Below the pieces are notes generated by a model. It was given only the letters and a program-made list of their open reading frames with translations, was not told the origin of the DNA and did no database searches. The position numbers and the translations under genes were made by a program. Source: Sedimentibacter acidaminivorans (lineage in GTDB: Bacteria > Bacillota > Clostridia > Tissierellales > Sedimentibacteraceae). Taken from it: a DNA stretch of 64,000 nt. This document shows, piece by piece, positions 38,941-46,333 of this stretch (its first letter is position 1; every line of letters starts with the position of its first letter). The DNA lies in assembly GCF_017873955.1 (NCBI RefSeq), contig NZ_JAGGKS010000007.1, forward strand, positions 181,871-245,870, given 5' to 3'.

Positions 38941-40585
38941 GTTTTCTACCTCCTAAACGAGGAACTGATGATATTTCTGGGTCAATTATACATTCAAGAA
39001 TAAAAGGTTCATTATCCTTAAACATTTCAGTTATAGCATCATCTACCTCTTCATCAGTTGATATTTTAATTCCCTTTATATTATATGCATCTGCAAGTTT
39101 CATAAAATCAGGGCTGAAACCAAGTGTTATTCCAAAATAGGAATTTTCATTATAAGTATTTTTTTGTAATTCTCTAACCATTCCTAAATAACCATTATTA
39201 AAGATTATAAATTTAACTCCTGCATTTTGTTCTCTTGCAATAGCTAAATCACTCATTAGCATTTGGAATCCACCATCACCCATTGATGCTACAACTTTAG
39301 TGTTGGGAAGTGCTATTTTAGCACCTATAGAGGCTGGTAAGCTATAACCCATTGTTCCAAGGCCTCCAGAAGTGAAAAATCTTTTACTACCACTTACAGT
39401 GAAACTATGAGCTGCCCATATTTGATTTATCCCTACATCACTAACCCATATTCCATCATTACCCATAAACTGAGATATTTTATTTATTAATTTCTTTGGA
39501 TTAAGAGGTGTATCATGAGCAAATAATTTTTCCATATAGTTTTTTCTTTTTTGCTGTAATTCTGATAACCACGATTTTGTATTTAGTTCATAGTCATAAT
39601 CTAACAAATCGTTTAAGATATCCTTGGCATTGCCTACTATAGGAATTTTAGTTTCAATATTTTTTCCAATTTCAGCAGGGTCAATATCTATATGTATTAC
39701 ATTTCTAGTTAGACTGCTTTTGTGTATCATTGAAGTTGACCTATCAGCAAATCTAGCACCGATAACTATTAATAAATCTGATTCATTCATAGACTTGTTA
39801 ACAAAGTTATATCCATGGGAACCAAGTAAGCCTGCAAAATAAGGATTGTCATTTGGAAATGCATCTACACCCATCAATGAACATACAACGGGAATTTTAG
39901 ATTTTTCTACAAACTTTATTAGAGCATCATTAGCTTCTGCAGCTCTTATTCCACCGCCAGCACATATAACTGGTCTTTGTGATTTGTTTATTAAATCAAC
40001 AGCTCTTTTCACTTGTCTGGTGTTTCCGCTTAATGTAGGTTTATAACCTCTTATGTTGATTTCGGAAGGGTATTCAAAATCTATGTATGTATCCTGTATA
40101 TCTCTAGGTATATCAATTAAAACAGGACCTTTTCTTCCGGTTGAAGCAATATAAAAAGCTTCCTTAAAAATTCGAGGAATTTCTTTTGCATTTTTTACCA
40201 AATAGCTATTTTTAGTAAATGATTCAGTGGCCCCAATTATATCAGCTTCTTGAAACATATCTCTACCTATGCTTGTTGAATCAACCTGTCCTGTTATTGC
40301 TATAAGTGGAATGGAATCCATATATGCTGTTGCTATACCGGTTATTAAGTTCGTTGAACCTGGACCGGAAGTAGCTAAGCAAACACCTACGTTGTTCAAA
40401 GCTCTACCATATCCACTTGCCATATGTGCGGCCGACTGCTCTTGCCTAACTAACACATGCTTGATATTTGAACTGCGGAGGGCTTCATATAGAGGAAGGA
40501 CGGCTCCACCAGGGTACCCAAATATCACATTTGTATTTTCTGCTTCTAAGCATTTAATAATTGCTTCTGCTGCTTTTATTCTCAT
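38933..40585 (-). CDS. ilvB: Acetolactate synthase large (catalytic) subunit
   Basis: 550 residues, thiamine-diphosphate enzyme condensing two pyruvates, or pyruvate with 2-ketobutyrate. The cofactor-activating Glu is in VRQEQSAAH (E49), and the GDG...NN cofactor motif is in GDGGFQMLMSDLAIA and IFNNGYLG. ilvN follows directly, indicating the biosynthetic FAD-type enzyme. Expression is controlled by the leucine T-box upstream. Confidence 0.96.
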   Translation of the reverse strand: MRIKAAEAIIKCLEAENTNVIFGYPGGAVLPLYEALRSSNIKHVLVRQEQSAAHMASGYGRALNNVGVCLATSGPGSTNLITGIATAYMDSIPLIAITGQVDSTSIGRDMFQEADIIGATESFTKNSYLVKNAKEIPRIFKEAFYIASTGRKGPVLIDIPRDIQDTYIDFEYPSEINIRGYKPTLSGNTRQVKRAVDLINKSQRPVICAGGGIRAAEANDALIKFVEKSKIPVVCSLMGVDAFPNDNPYFAGLLGSHGYNFVNKSMNESDLLIVIGARFADRSTSMIHKSSLTRNVIHIDIDPAEIGKNIETKIPIVGNAKDILNDLLDYDYELNTKSWLSELQQKRKNYMEKLFAHDTPLNPKKLINKISQFMGNDGIWVSDVGINQIWAAHSFTVSGSKRFFTSGGLGTMGYSLPASIGAKIALPNTKVVASMGDGGFQMLMSDLAIAREQNAGVKFIIFNNGYLGMVRELQKNTYNENSYFGITLGFSPDFMKLADAYNIKGIKISTDEEVDDAITEMFKDNEPFILECIIDPEISSVPRLGGRKHE

Positions 40586-40619
40586 ATAAAAACCTCTCTT
40601 TCGTATAAAATATAATTAA

Positions 40620-40818
40620 ATAAAAAAAAGCAGATGTTCTCGTTACAAAAAACGAGAATACCCGCGGTACCACCTTAATTCCATATAGGCTCTTAATAAA
40701 TAACGGTTTATCCGTTTAACTCTACTACAACTTCAAGTCAAAAGCTCAAAAGCAAAATATTTCAGCGATAATTTTGCTCTCTACAAGGTATATATAAATA
40801 CTCTCTTTCATTGCCTCA
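40620..40818 (-). promoter_or_regulatory. T-box riboswitch, leucine specifier, controlling ilvBN
   Basis: Minus-strand T-box core AAGGTGGTACCGCGGG at 40676-40661. The specifier in the GAA-n-NNN context is TTG (Leu) at 40730-40728. The terminator stem TTCTCGTT/AACGAGAA and an eight-T run (about 40661-40622) follow. Uncharged tRNA-Leu should increase acetolactate synthase expression. Confidence 0.92.
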
Positions 40819-40835
40819 ATATATAATTATCATCT

Positions 40836-40864
40836 ATAATAATCAAATAAGGCATAAAAGTCAA
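40836..40864 (-). promoter_or_regulatory. Sigma-A promoter of the ilvBN leader
   Basis: Minus-strand TTGACT (40864-40859), 17-bp spacer, TATTAT (40841-40836). Confidence 0.7.
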
Positions 40865-40877
40865 TAATTATTTTTCA

Positions 40878-40943
40878 GAGATTAGGGGACGGTTCTTTTT
40901 GTTTGAGATAAATCTCAAACAAAAAGAACCGTCCCCTAATCTC
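40878..40943. repeat. 66-bp near-perfect palindrome with 32-bp arms
   Basis: Bases 40878-40909 are exactly complementary to 40912-40943 around a 2-base centre. The arms contain TTAGGGGACGGTTCTTTTTG. It lies between the selenoprotein stop and the ilvB promoter. Neither side ends in a long T-run, so it is not a typical terminator. GGGGACGGTTCT-type palindromes recur in clostridial genomes as REP-like repeats, from memory. Confidence 0.9.
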
Positions 40944-40952
40944 CATTAATCT

Positions 40953-41228
40953 CTATGAAAAAGCTGGTACAACTTCAAATCCTTTTTTAAAGAAACTATT
41001 AGAATAATCTATTTTAGCACCTTTTATAGCACCTTCTAAATCTTCTGAAACAATTATGTCCATACCTTCTACATTGTAAATTTTTTCATTTTCATTTTGT
41101 TTCTCCGAAACAATACCAAGAGTGGCACCACATCATGAATAACCAGTTATCTTTAGTTTTATAGGCATATTTTTTTCTTTGTATTCCATTAATTTCTCTT
41201 TTGCTAGTTCAGTTAAATTGAAATTCAT
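40953..41228 (-). CDS. HesB-like selenoprotein (in-frame TGA read as selenocysteine)
   Basis: Reading from ATG 41228 (AGGAGG at 41237-41242, spacing 8) the frame runs through a TGA at 41135-41133 and on to TAG at 40953, giving 91 residues with Sec at position 32 (ITGYS-U-CGATLGIVSE). The reading frame after TGA has normal codon use. This matches the known HesB-like selenoprotein family, relatives of the Fe-S assembly protein IscA in which Sec replaces a conserved Cys. A SECIS-like hairpin follows the TGA. Simple ORF calling would end the gene at the TGA and extend it upstream wrongly. It is divergent from the Crp/Fnr gene. Confidence 0.9.
41097..41135 (-). promoter_or_regulatory. Bacterial SECIS-like hairpin following the TGA codon
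   Basis: Downstream of the TGA, a 7-bp stem TTGTTTC/GAAACAA (41113-41107 with 41103-41097) closes a GGA loop; the loop GG is 26 bases past the TGA, within the range for bacterial SECIS elements, which need a guanine in the apical loop. Confidence 0.7.
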
Positions 41229-41295
41229 TTTTCTTTCCTCCTTTTTTTCTCTTATTATTGTAGGCTTATTATATAAAATAAATACATACCATTCA

Positions 41296-41308
41296 GTGAC
41301 ATTGTCAC
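41296..41308. promoter_or_regulatory. Candidate Crp/Fnr-type operator in the divergent intergenic region
   Basis: Perfect dyad GTGAC-ATT-GTCAC between the selenoprotein and the Crp/Fnr-family gene. The half-sites resemble those bound by this regulator family. Confidence 0.45.
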
Positions 41309-41411
41309 CAAAATAATATTTTGTATTTTTAAAAAAATATAGTTTTATGTTATAATTATATATGATATCATAACATATGTTTATAATAAACATTTTTTTA
41401 TGGAGGACTAC

Positions 41412-42089
41412 ATGATTAATAATAAGGATATAGATTTTATTAGTAATAAATTAGAATTTTGGAATAGTTTGACTATTACAGAAAAAAAACAAATAATCAG
41501 TAAGTCTCAATTAATTTCTTATACTAAAGGAAAAAGTGTATATGATGGCCTAGATGATTGCAGAGGACTAATAATTGTAAAAAATGGACAGTTGAGAACT
41601 TATATTTTATCAGATAATGGTAAGGAGGTTACGTTATATAGGTTGTTTCATGATGAAATATGTATAATGTCTGCGTCATGTGCTTTAAATAATATGAATT
41701 TTGATTTATATATAGAAGCAGAAAAGGATAGCGAAATCATACTTATACCAACAGATATTTATTCTGAAATTAGTAAGAATAATATTGAGGTGCAAAAATT
41801 CACCAATAAGGTAACACTAACAAGATTTTCTGATGTCATGTGGATTATGGAGCAAATATTATTTATGAGTTTTGATAAAAGATTAGCTATGTTTTTGCTA
41901 GATCAATCATCAATAGAGAAATCGGATACTATATATATGACACATGAAGATATAGCAAAACATATGGGTAGTGCTAGAGAGGTTGTTAGCCGAATGCTCA
42001 AATATTTTCAAAATGAAGGTTATGTAAAAACAGAAAGAGGAAGCATCATTTTGAAAAATAAAAAGAAGCTTCAGTCAATAACATTTTAA
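41412..42089 (+). CDS. Crp/Fnr-family transcriptional regulator
   Basis: 225 residues: an N-terminal cyclic-nucleotide-type sensor domain (GQLRTYILSDNGKEVTLYRL) and a C-terminal Crp helix-turn-helix (THEDIAKHMGSAREVVSRML, residues about 180-199). There is no N-terminal Cys cluster of the Fnr type, so the signal is unknown. ATG 41412 is chosen because GGAGG (41402-41406) lies upstream; an ATG at 41400 precedes it. Divergent from the selenoprotein and convergent with the ABC operon. Confidence 0.9.
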   Translation: MINNKDIDFISNKLEFWNSLTITEKKQIISKSQLISYTKGKSVYDGLDDCRGLIIVKNGQLRTYILSDNGKEVTLYRLFHDEICIMSASCALNNMNFDLYIEAEKDSEIILIPTDIYSEISKNNIEVQKFTNKVTLTRFSDVMWIMEQILFMSFDKRLAMFLLDQSSIEKSDTIYMTHEDIAKHMGSAREVVSRMLKYFQNEGYVKTERGSIILKNKKKLQSITF

Positions 42090-42106
42090 TTATTAAAGTT
42101 TTCATA

Positions 42107-42784
42107 TTAATATGTTAATAGGATTTTTTTAATATCATCAAAATTTGAATAAGTTTGTTTATTTATTGTTTTAATAATTTCGGCAGGACGGTTTTTTATA
42201 ATAAATATGGTGTCAGACAATAATATGGCTTCATCAATATCATGAGTTATAAAAATAACAGTACGATTGCTTTCCTGCCACAATTTTTGGAAAGATAGTA
42301 TCATTTCCTGCTTTAACTTCATGTCAAGGCCTTTAAAGGGTTCATCCATTATTAAAATATCAGATGGATATGCAAATGCTCTTGCAAGGGAAACTCTTTG
42401 AGCCATACCACCACTAAGCGTTTTAGGTTTATAATCTTTATATTCTCTAAGTTCTACCATGTCAATATAACTGCTAATAATCTTTTTTCTTTCTTTTAAA
42501 TCATATAAATCTTTTAAAACAAAGTCAATATTATCATACACACTATACCATTCCAGAAGTCTAGGTTCTTGAAATACATAAGAGTATAAAGAATTTTCTA
42601 TACCTGATATACTTCCTGATTCTACAGATACTAATTTTGCAACAATGTTTGCAATTGTAGTTTTGCCTACACCTGAAGGACCAAATAAACATGATATCTC
42701 ATTTTTTTTAAAACCTATATTAAAATCCTTTAATAATTGCAAATCATCAAAATTTTTTGATATGTTTTTTAACTCAATCATCAT
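42107..42784 (-). CDS. ABC transporter ATPase (nitrate/sulfonate/NMT1 type)
   Basis: About 226 residues. Walker A GPSGVGKTT, Q-loop SYVFQEPRLLEWYSVYDNI, signature LSGGMAQR, Walker B ILIMDEPFKGLD and ITHDIDEA (H-loop) are typical of TauB/SsuB/NrtD-like ATPases. The start overlaps the permease stop; ATG 42784 or 42781 is likely, and the overlapping GTG at 42790 less so. Last gene of the operon. Confidence 0.92.
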   Translation of the reverse strand: MMIELKNISKNFDDLQLLKDFNIGFKKNEISCLFGPSGVGKTTIANIVAKLVSVESGSISGIENSLYSYVFQEPRLLEWYSVYDNIDFVLKDLYDLKERKKIISSYIDMVELREYKDYKPKTLSGGMAQRVSLARAFAYPSDILIMDEPFKGLDMKLKQEMILSFQKLWQESNRTVIFITHDIDEAILLSDTIFIIKNRPAEIIKTINKQTYSNFDDIKKILLTY

Positions 42785-43526
42785 AACCACCCAATTTAAA
42801 AATTGTTTTTAAAAATTTTTCAAACATAAAACTTAACATAACTATTATTATAGTCCATGCAAATAAATCAGGTATTTCTAAATATACTTTAGAGTCATAT
42901 AGAAATCTTCCAATAGAATATTTAGGTAAACTAAGTACTTCAGCAGCAGAAGTAACTTTCCAACCTATTCCTAGAGCTGAAATCATACCTGCTTTAATAT
43001 AAGGAAGAGCTGAATAAAAGTAAACAGATTTTATAATTCTAAATTTATTAATATTATACAATTTACACATCTCAAGAAGTTTTGTATCAGCATTTTTAAT
43101 TCCCATGACAGTATTAGTCCATACTATAGGGAAACACATTAAAAATGCTACAAAAATAGGAACATTTGTATCTTTAAACCACATTAAAGCGATAATAATT
43201 ATAGACATTACAGGAACAGTTCTCATAATATTTATTAAAGGGTTAAATAAATCATATAGAAATCGGCTTATTCCGCAAAAATATCCAAATAAAATACCTA
43301 AAAAACATGATAGAATAAACCCGAAAACAGTTCTATAGGAGCTAAATAATATAGTTGTATAAGTTTCCTGTAAGAATAATAACTTGTAAAGGGCCTTTAA
43401 GGTTGAATAGGGAGAAGGGAGATAAATTTCCCTATTAATAATAAGCGAAATTATCCCCCAAATTGAAATCCAAAATAGTATTATAAAGATTTTTTTTAAT
43501 TTACTCTGAATAGTAGAAACCCTCAT
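42774..43526 (-). CDS. ABC transporter permease (nitrate/sulfonate/NMT1 type)
   Basis: About 250 residues with six membrane helices and the EAA-like loop around LLEMCKLYNINKFRIIKSVY. ATG 43526 has GGGAGG about 10 bases upstream and overlaps the binding-protein gene by 26 bases; an in-frame extension to 43565 is possible but unsupported. Confidence 0.9.
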   Translation of the reverse strand: MRVSTIQSKLKKIFIILFWISIWGIISLIINREIYLPSPYSTLKALYKLLFLQETYTTILFSSYRTVFGFILSCFLGILFGYFCGISRFLYDLFNPLINIMRTVPVMSIIIIALMWFKDTNVPIFVAFLMCFPIVWTNTVMGIKNADTKLLEMCKLYNINKFRIIKSVYFYSALPYIKAGMISALGIGWKVTSAAEVLSLPKYSIGRFLYDSKVYLEIPDLFAWTIIIVMLSFMFEKFLKTIFKLGGYDD

Positions 43527-44529
43527 CCGGTAAATTACCTCCCACAGAAGCTGGATTTGAATCAAATAATATTTTATAAAAACTGTTTATGCTTTCTTTT
43601 GCATCATTTGCAAATTTATAAGTTATGCCACAATAAGGTATTGCCTTTTCAACAAGGGCTGCACTTGGCATGATTTCATTTTTTTCAACTAAAACTGATG
43701 CATCGGATGGATTTTCATTTACCCAGTTCACTGAAGTTTCATATTGCTTTAAAAACTCTGCTACGAATTCTTTGTTATTTGCTGCAAATTCTTTGTTAAC
43801 TATTATACAACCAGTATAAATTTCACTTTCTCCATTTGTAGCATCTTCCCATTCTTTATTTAAATCAATTAACATATTGACATCAGCATTTTTCATCATA
43901 ACTTGTGTAACGAAAGGTTGTGGTAAAAGGGCAATTTTTGTGTCAGTAGCTATTACACTTTGAGCTAAAGTAGGGTGGTCTAATGAATAATCAAGTTCAA
44001 CTTTTCCATCAAGTTCATTTTGTTTTAACAAATAATTCATTATAAAATCAGGAGTCGAACCTTTTGCACTCATACCAAGAGTTTTACCTTCAAGGTCTTT
44101 CATAGAAGAAACTTCATCAGTACCTACTATGAATATATTGCCTACAGTATTTAGTGCCATTATTTGAACAGCGCCACCTGTTTTGTTGTATAAAACAGAA
44201 GCAAGATTAATAGGTACAGAAGAAATTTGAATTTCTCCACTTATTATTTTCCCTGTCAATGCATCAGGAGCACTTTCTGCTATATATTCTACCTTATATT
44301 CATCACTATTTAATGCTTTTTCATCAATCATTTTTATCATTCCTATTGATGTAGGACCATTCAATCCTGCAATAGTAACATTGATTGGTTCATTAGGTTG
44401 TGTTGGTTCTTCTGGTTGAACAGTTTCAGTTGGTGTATTTTCTTCAGGAGCTTTTTCTTCTGTTTGAGTACAACCAACAAGTACACTTAATATTAATACA
44501 ATTACTAATAATAAACTAATTTTTTTCAA
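43501..44529 (-). CDS. ABC transporter substrate-binding lipoprotein (NMT1/NrtA type)
   Basis: 343 residues from TTG 44529, which follows TGGAGGG by 7 bases; the ATG at 44544 lies in that ribosome binding site. Lipoprotein signal with lipobox VLVGC, a Glu/Pro/Thr linker, then a type 2 binding fold of the NMT1/THI5/NrtA class (TSIGMIKMID; ISSVPINLASVLYNKTGG; LEGKTLGMSAKGSTPD). Family members bind nitrate, sulfonates or pyrimidine precursors; the ligand here is unknown. Confidence 0.9.
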   Translation of the reverse strand: MKKISLLLVIVLILSVLVGCTQTEEKAPEENTPTETVQPEEPTQPNEPINVTIAGLNGPTSIGMIKMIDEKALNSDEYKVEYIAESAPDALTGKIISGEIQISSVPINLASVLYNKTGGAVQIMALNTVGNIFIVGTDEVSSMKDLEGKTLGMSAKGSTPDFIMNYLLKQNELDGKVELDYSLDHPTLAQSVIATDTKIALLPQPFVTQVMMKNADVNMLIDLNKEWEDATNGESEIYTGCIIVNKEFAANNKEFVAEFLKQYETSVNWVNENPSDASVLVEKNEIMPSAALVEKAIPYCGITYKFANDAKESINSFYKILFDSNPASVGGNLPDEGFYYSE

Positions 44530-44544
44530 TTTTTTACCCTCCAT

Positions 44545-44796
44545 TTAATAATTTTTTTTTGATAAAGCACTTTTTACACTTAACCCATGAATTTTACCGA
44601 GCTTTCCAGTAAGAGCACCAATTTCATCATTAGTTCCATCAACAATTATTGAGATTACATTTATTCCTTTTTCCTTATAAGGAACTCCCATTCTACCAAT
44701 GATAATATTACCATATTGATGTAAAATATCATTAACTTCATTAATATGGGATACATCTTCAATTACTATGCCGATGACACCGATTCTTTTATCCAT
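44545..44796 (-). CDS. TM1266-family ACT-like protein (putative iron-only hydrogenase regulator)
   Basis: 83 residues from ATG 44796, AAGGAGG upstream; a longer in-frame reading to 44847 has no ribosome binding site. IGVIGIVIEDVSHINEVNDI, GNIIIGRMGVPYKEKGINVI and the GALTGKLGKIHGLSVKS end match the small TM1266-type family, annotated as a putative regulator of the Fe-only hydrogenase system. ACT-like folds bind small ligands. It is the first gene of the ABC operon, which links it to the imported compound rather than to a hydrogenase in this window. Confidence 0.88.
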   Translation of the reverse strand: MDKRIGVIGIVIEDVSHINEVNDILHQYGNIIIGRMGVPYKEKGINVISIIVDGTNDEIGALTGKLGKIHGLSVKSALSKKNY

Positions 44797-44823
44797 TTTA
44801 ACCTCCTTACTATTATGGCAAAT

Positions 44824-44900
44824 AAAAATCCTTGTAAGCAAATGCAAACAAGGAATGTAATTTTAGAACATATTAGAATACTCTCCTTCCTTGCCCTTAG
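44824..44900 (-). promoter_or_regulatory. Riboswitch-like leader with mutually exclusive hairpins ahead of the TM1266/ABC operon
   Basis: Two minus-strand hairpins share bases. Hairpin one: CAAGGAA (44893-44887) with TTCCTTG (44855-44849), enclosing 31 bases. Hairpin two: CCTTGT (44853-44848) with ACAAGG (44835-44830) followed by ATTTTTATTT, a terminator. Both use 44849-44853, so only one can form, the layout of a transcriptional riboswitch or attenuator. A promoter-like TTGCAT...TAAATT lies about 44957-44930. I cannot assign it to a known class. Confidence 0.6.
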
Positions 44901-44969
44901 AAAAATCCTTAAGCTTAGATTTGATATTAATTTAACATATTTATAAAAATAATGCAAGAAATATTATTA

Positions 44970-46148
44970 TTATAGCTTTAAAGAATTTACAGCTTTTTCT
45001 AGTTGAATCATGGATTTTTCTAGAATTGTGCGTGGGCACGCAACATTTAAGCGCATAAAGCCAGAAAGGCTACGACAGAAGTCATTTCCAGAATTAAGAC
45101 CTAGACCTGCTTGCTTAATCATAAATTTGCTTAATTCATCATTTTCTAATTCTAACTCCCGACAGTCCAACCAAACAAGATATGTGCTTTCGGGTCTACT
45201 AGGCTTAATTTTTGGTATATATTTACGACAGTAAGTACCTATAAAATCAATATTATCTTCGATGTATGAAATTAATTGTTCCAACCATTCTTGACCTTGT
45301 CTGTATGCTGCTTCAACAGCAACGAGACTAAAACAATTATTGCGATGAATATCCAAGCTCTTCCAAAAAGTATCGAAAACCTCTTTGACTTCATCATTAG
45401 GGAATATTACAAAAGAAGCCTGAAGTCCTGCCAAGTTGAATGTTTTTGTACAAGATGTACAAGTTATAGTTTTCTGGGAAGCCTCTTTTGATATGCTTGC
45501 AGTAGGAATATGCTTATTATTCCACAATACTAAATCTGAATGTATCTCGTCTGAAATAATCATAACATTGTACTGTAAGCATAGATCAGTAATACGTTGG
45601 AGTTCTTTTTGATTCCACACTCTACCTACGGGATTGTGAGGGCTACAGAAAATAAATAATTTTGGATGTTGTTTTAATTTTTCTTCAAAATCTTGAAAAT
45701 CTATAGAATATATACCATCACTTTCGGATAGTTGATTTTCAATTACAACTCTATCCCATGATTCTATTACATCATAAAACTCAGGGTATACTGGGGTTTG
45801 TATAAGTATTTTATCGTTTTCGTCTGAAAATTCTCTAATAATAACCGATAAAGATGGAACAACTCCGAGGCTAAAACTAATTAAATCTTTATTAACTATC
45901 CAATTATTGCGAGTTTTTTGCCAATCACAAAAAGCTTCATAATAAGAATTTGGACGAGAAGTGTAACCAAAGATTTCTTGTTCAGCTCTTTTCATAATGG
46001 CATCTTTAATAGGCTTTGCTACTTTGAAATCCATATCTGCTATCCACAATGGTATTACATCAGAAGTTCCAAATTTCTTTTCTCTTTCATCAAATTTAGC
46101 AGCAAAGTTATTACTGCGGTCAACTATTTCATTAAAATTATATTTCAT
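44970..46148 (-). CDS. MalY/PatB-family PLP enzyme (putative cystathionine beta-lyase)
   Basis: 392 residues, fold-type I aminotransferase class. PLP-binding Lys235 is in SCTKTFNLAGLQ; FCSPHNPVGRVW, IISDEIHSDLV and the N-terminal IPLWIADMDFK are MalY/PatB signatures. Family members cleave C-S bonds of cystathionine or cysteine conjugates, or act as aminotransferases. Standing alone between the ABC operon and the sigma-54 regulator, its physiological substrate is open. AAGGAAGG-like sequence precedes the ATG. Confidence 0.9.
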   Translation of the reverse strand: MKYNFNEIVDRSNNFAAKFDEREKKFGTSDVIPLWIADMDFKVAKPIKDAIMKRAEQEIFGYTSRPNSYYEAFCDWQKTRNNWIVNKDLISFSLGVVPSLSVIIREFSDENDKILIQTPVYPEFYDVIESWDRVVIENQLSESDGIYSIDFQDFEEKLKQHPKLFIFCSPHNPVGRVWNQKELQRITDLCLQYNVMIISDEIHSDLVLWNNKHIPTASISKEASQKTITCTSCTKTFNLAGLQASFVIFPNDEVKEVFDTFWKSLDIHRNNCFSLVAVEAAYRQGQEWLEQLISYIEDNIDFIGTYCRKYIPKIKPSRPESTYLVWLDCRELELENDELSKFMIKQAGLGLNSGNDFCRSLSGFMRLNVACPRTILEKSMIQLEKAVNSLKL

Positions 46149-46278
46149 GTTTTACCTTCCTATTTTATTTATATGAATAATATTTTGATATGTTATATCA
46201 AGGCAAAAATCATGCCAATTTTTCAGAAGAAGTACAATCGCATTTTATAGTGAGTTATATAAGATATCTTTTATTTCA

Positions 46279-46324
46279 TATAATTAAATGGTTGAAGTTG
46301 TATGACTTCAACCATTTAATTATA
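46279..46324. repeat. 46-bp inverted repeat, 20-bp perfect arms
   Basis: 46279-46298 pairs exactly with 46305-46324 around a 6-base loop (arm includes TAATTAAATGGTTGAAGT). It separates malY-type gene and the sigma-54 activator; no long T-run follows, but it may end the activator transcript. Confidence 0.8.
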
Positions 46325-46333
46325 AAAATTCTT

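Noticed and set aside
40878..40943. Palindrome as an ordinary intrinsic terminator
   Set aside because: No proper T-run on either strand and arms are much longer than usual; kept as a repeat.
41133..41393. 86-residue ORF ending at TGA on the minus strand
   Set aside because: Its N-terminal half is upstream non-coding sequence and its stop is the probable Sec codon; the true gene is 40953-41228.
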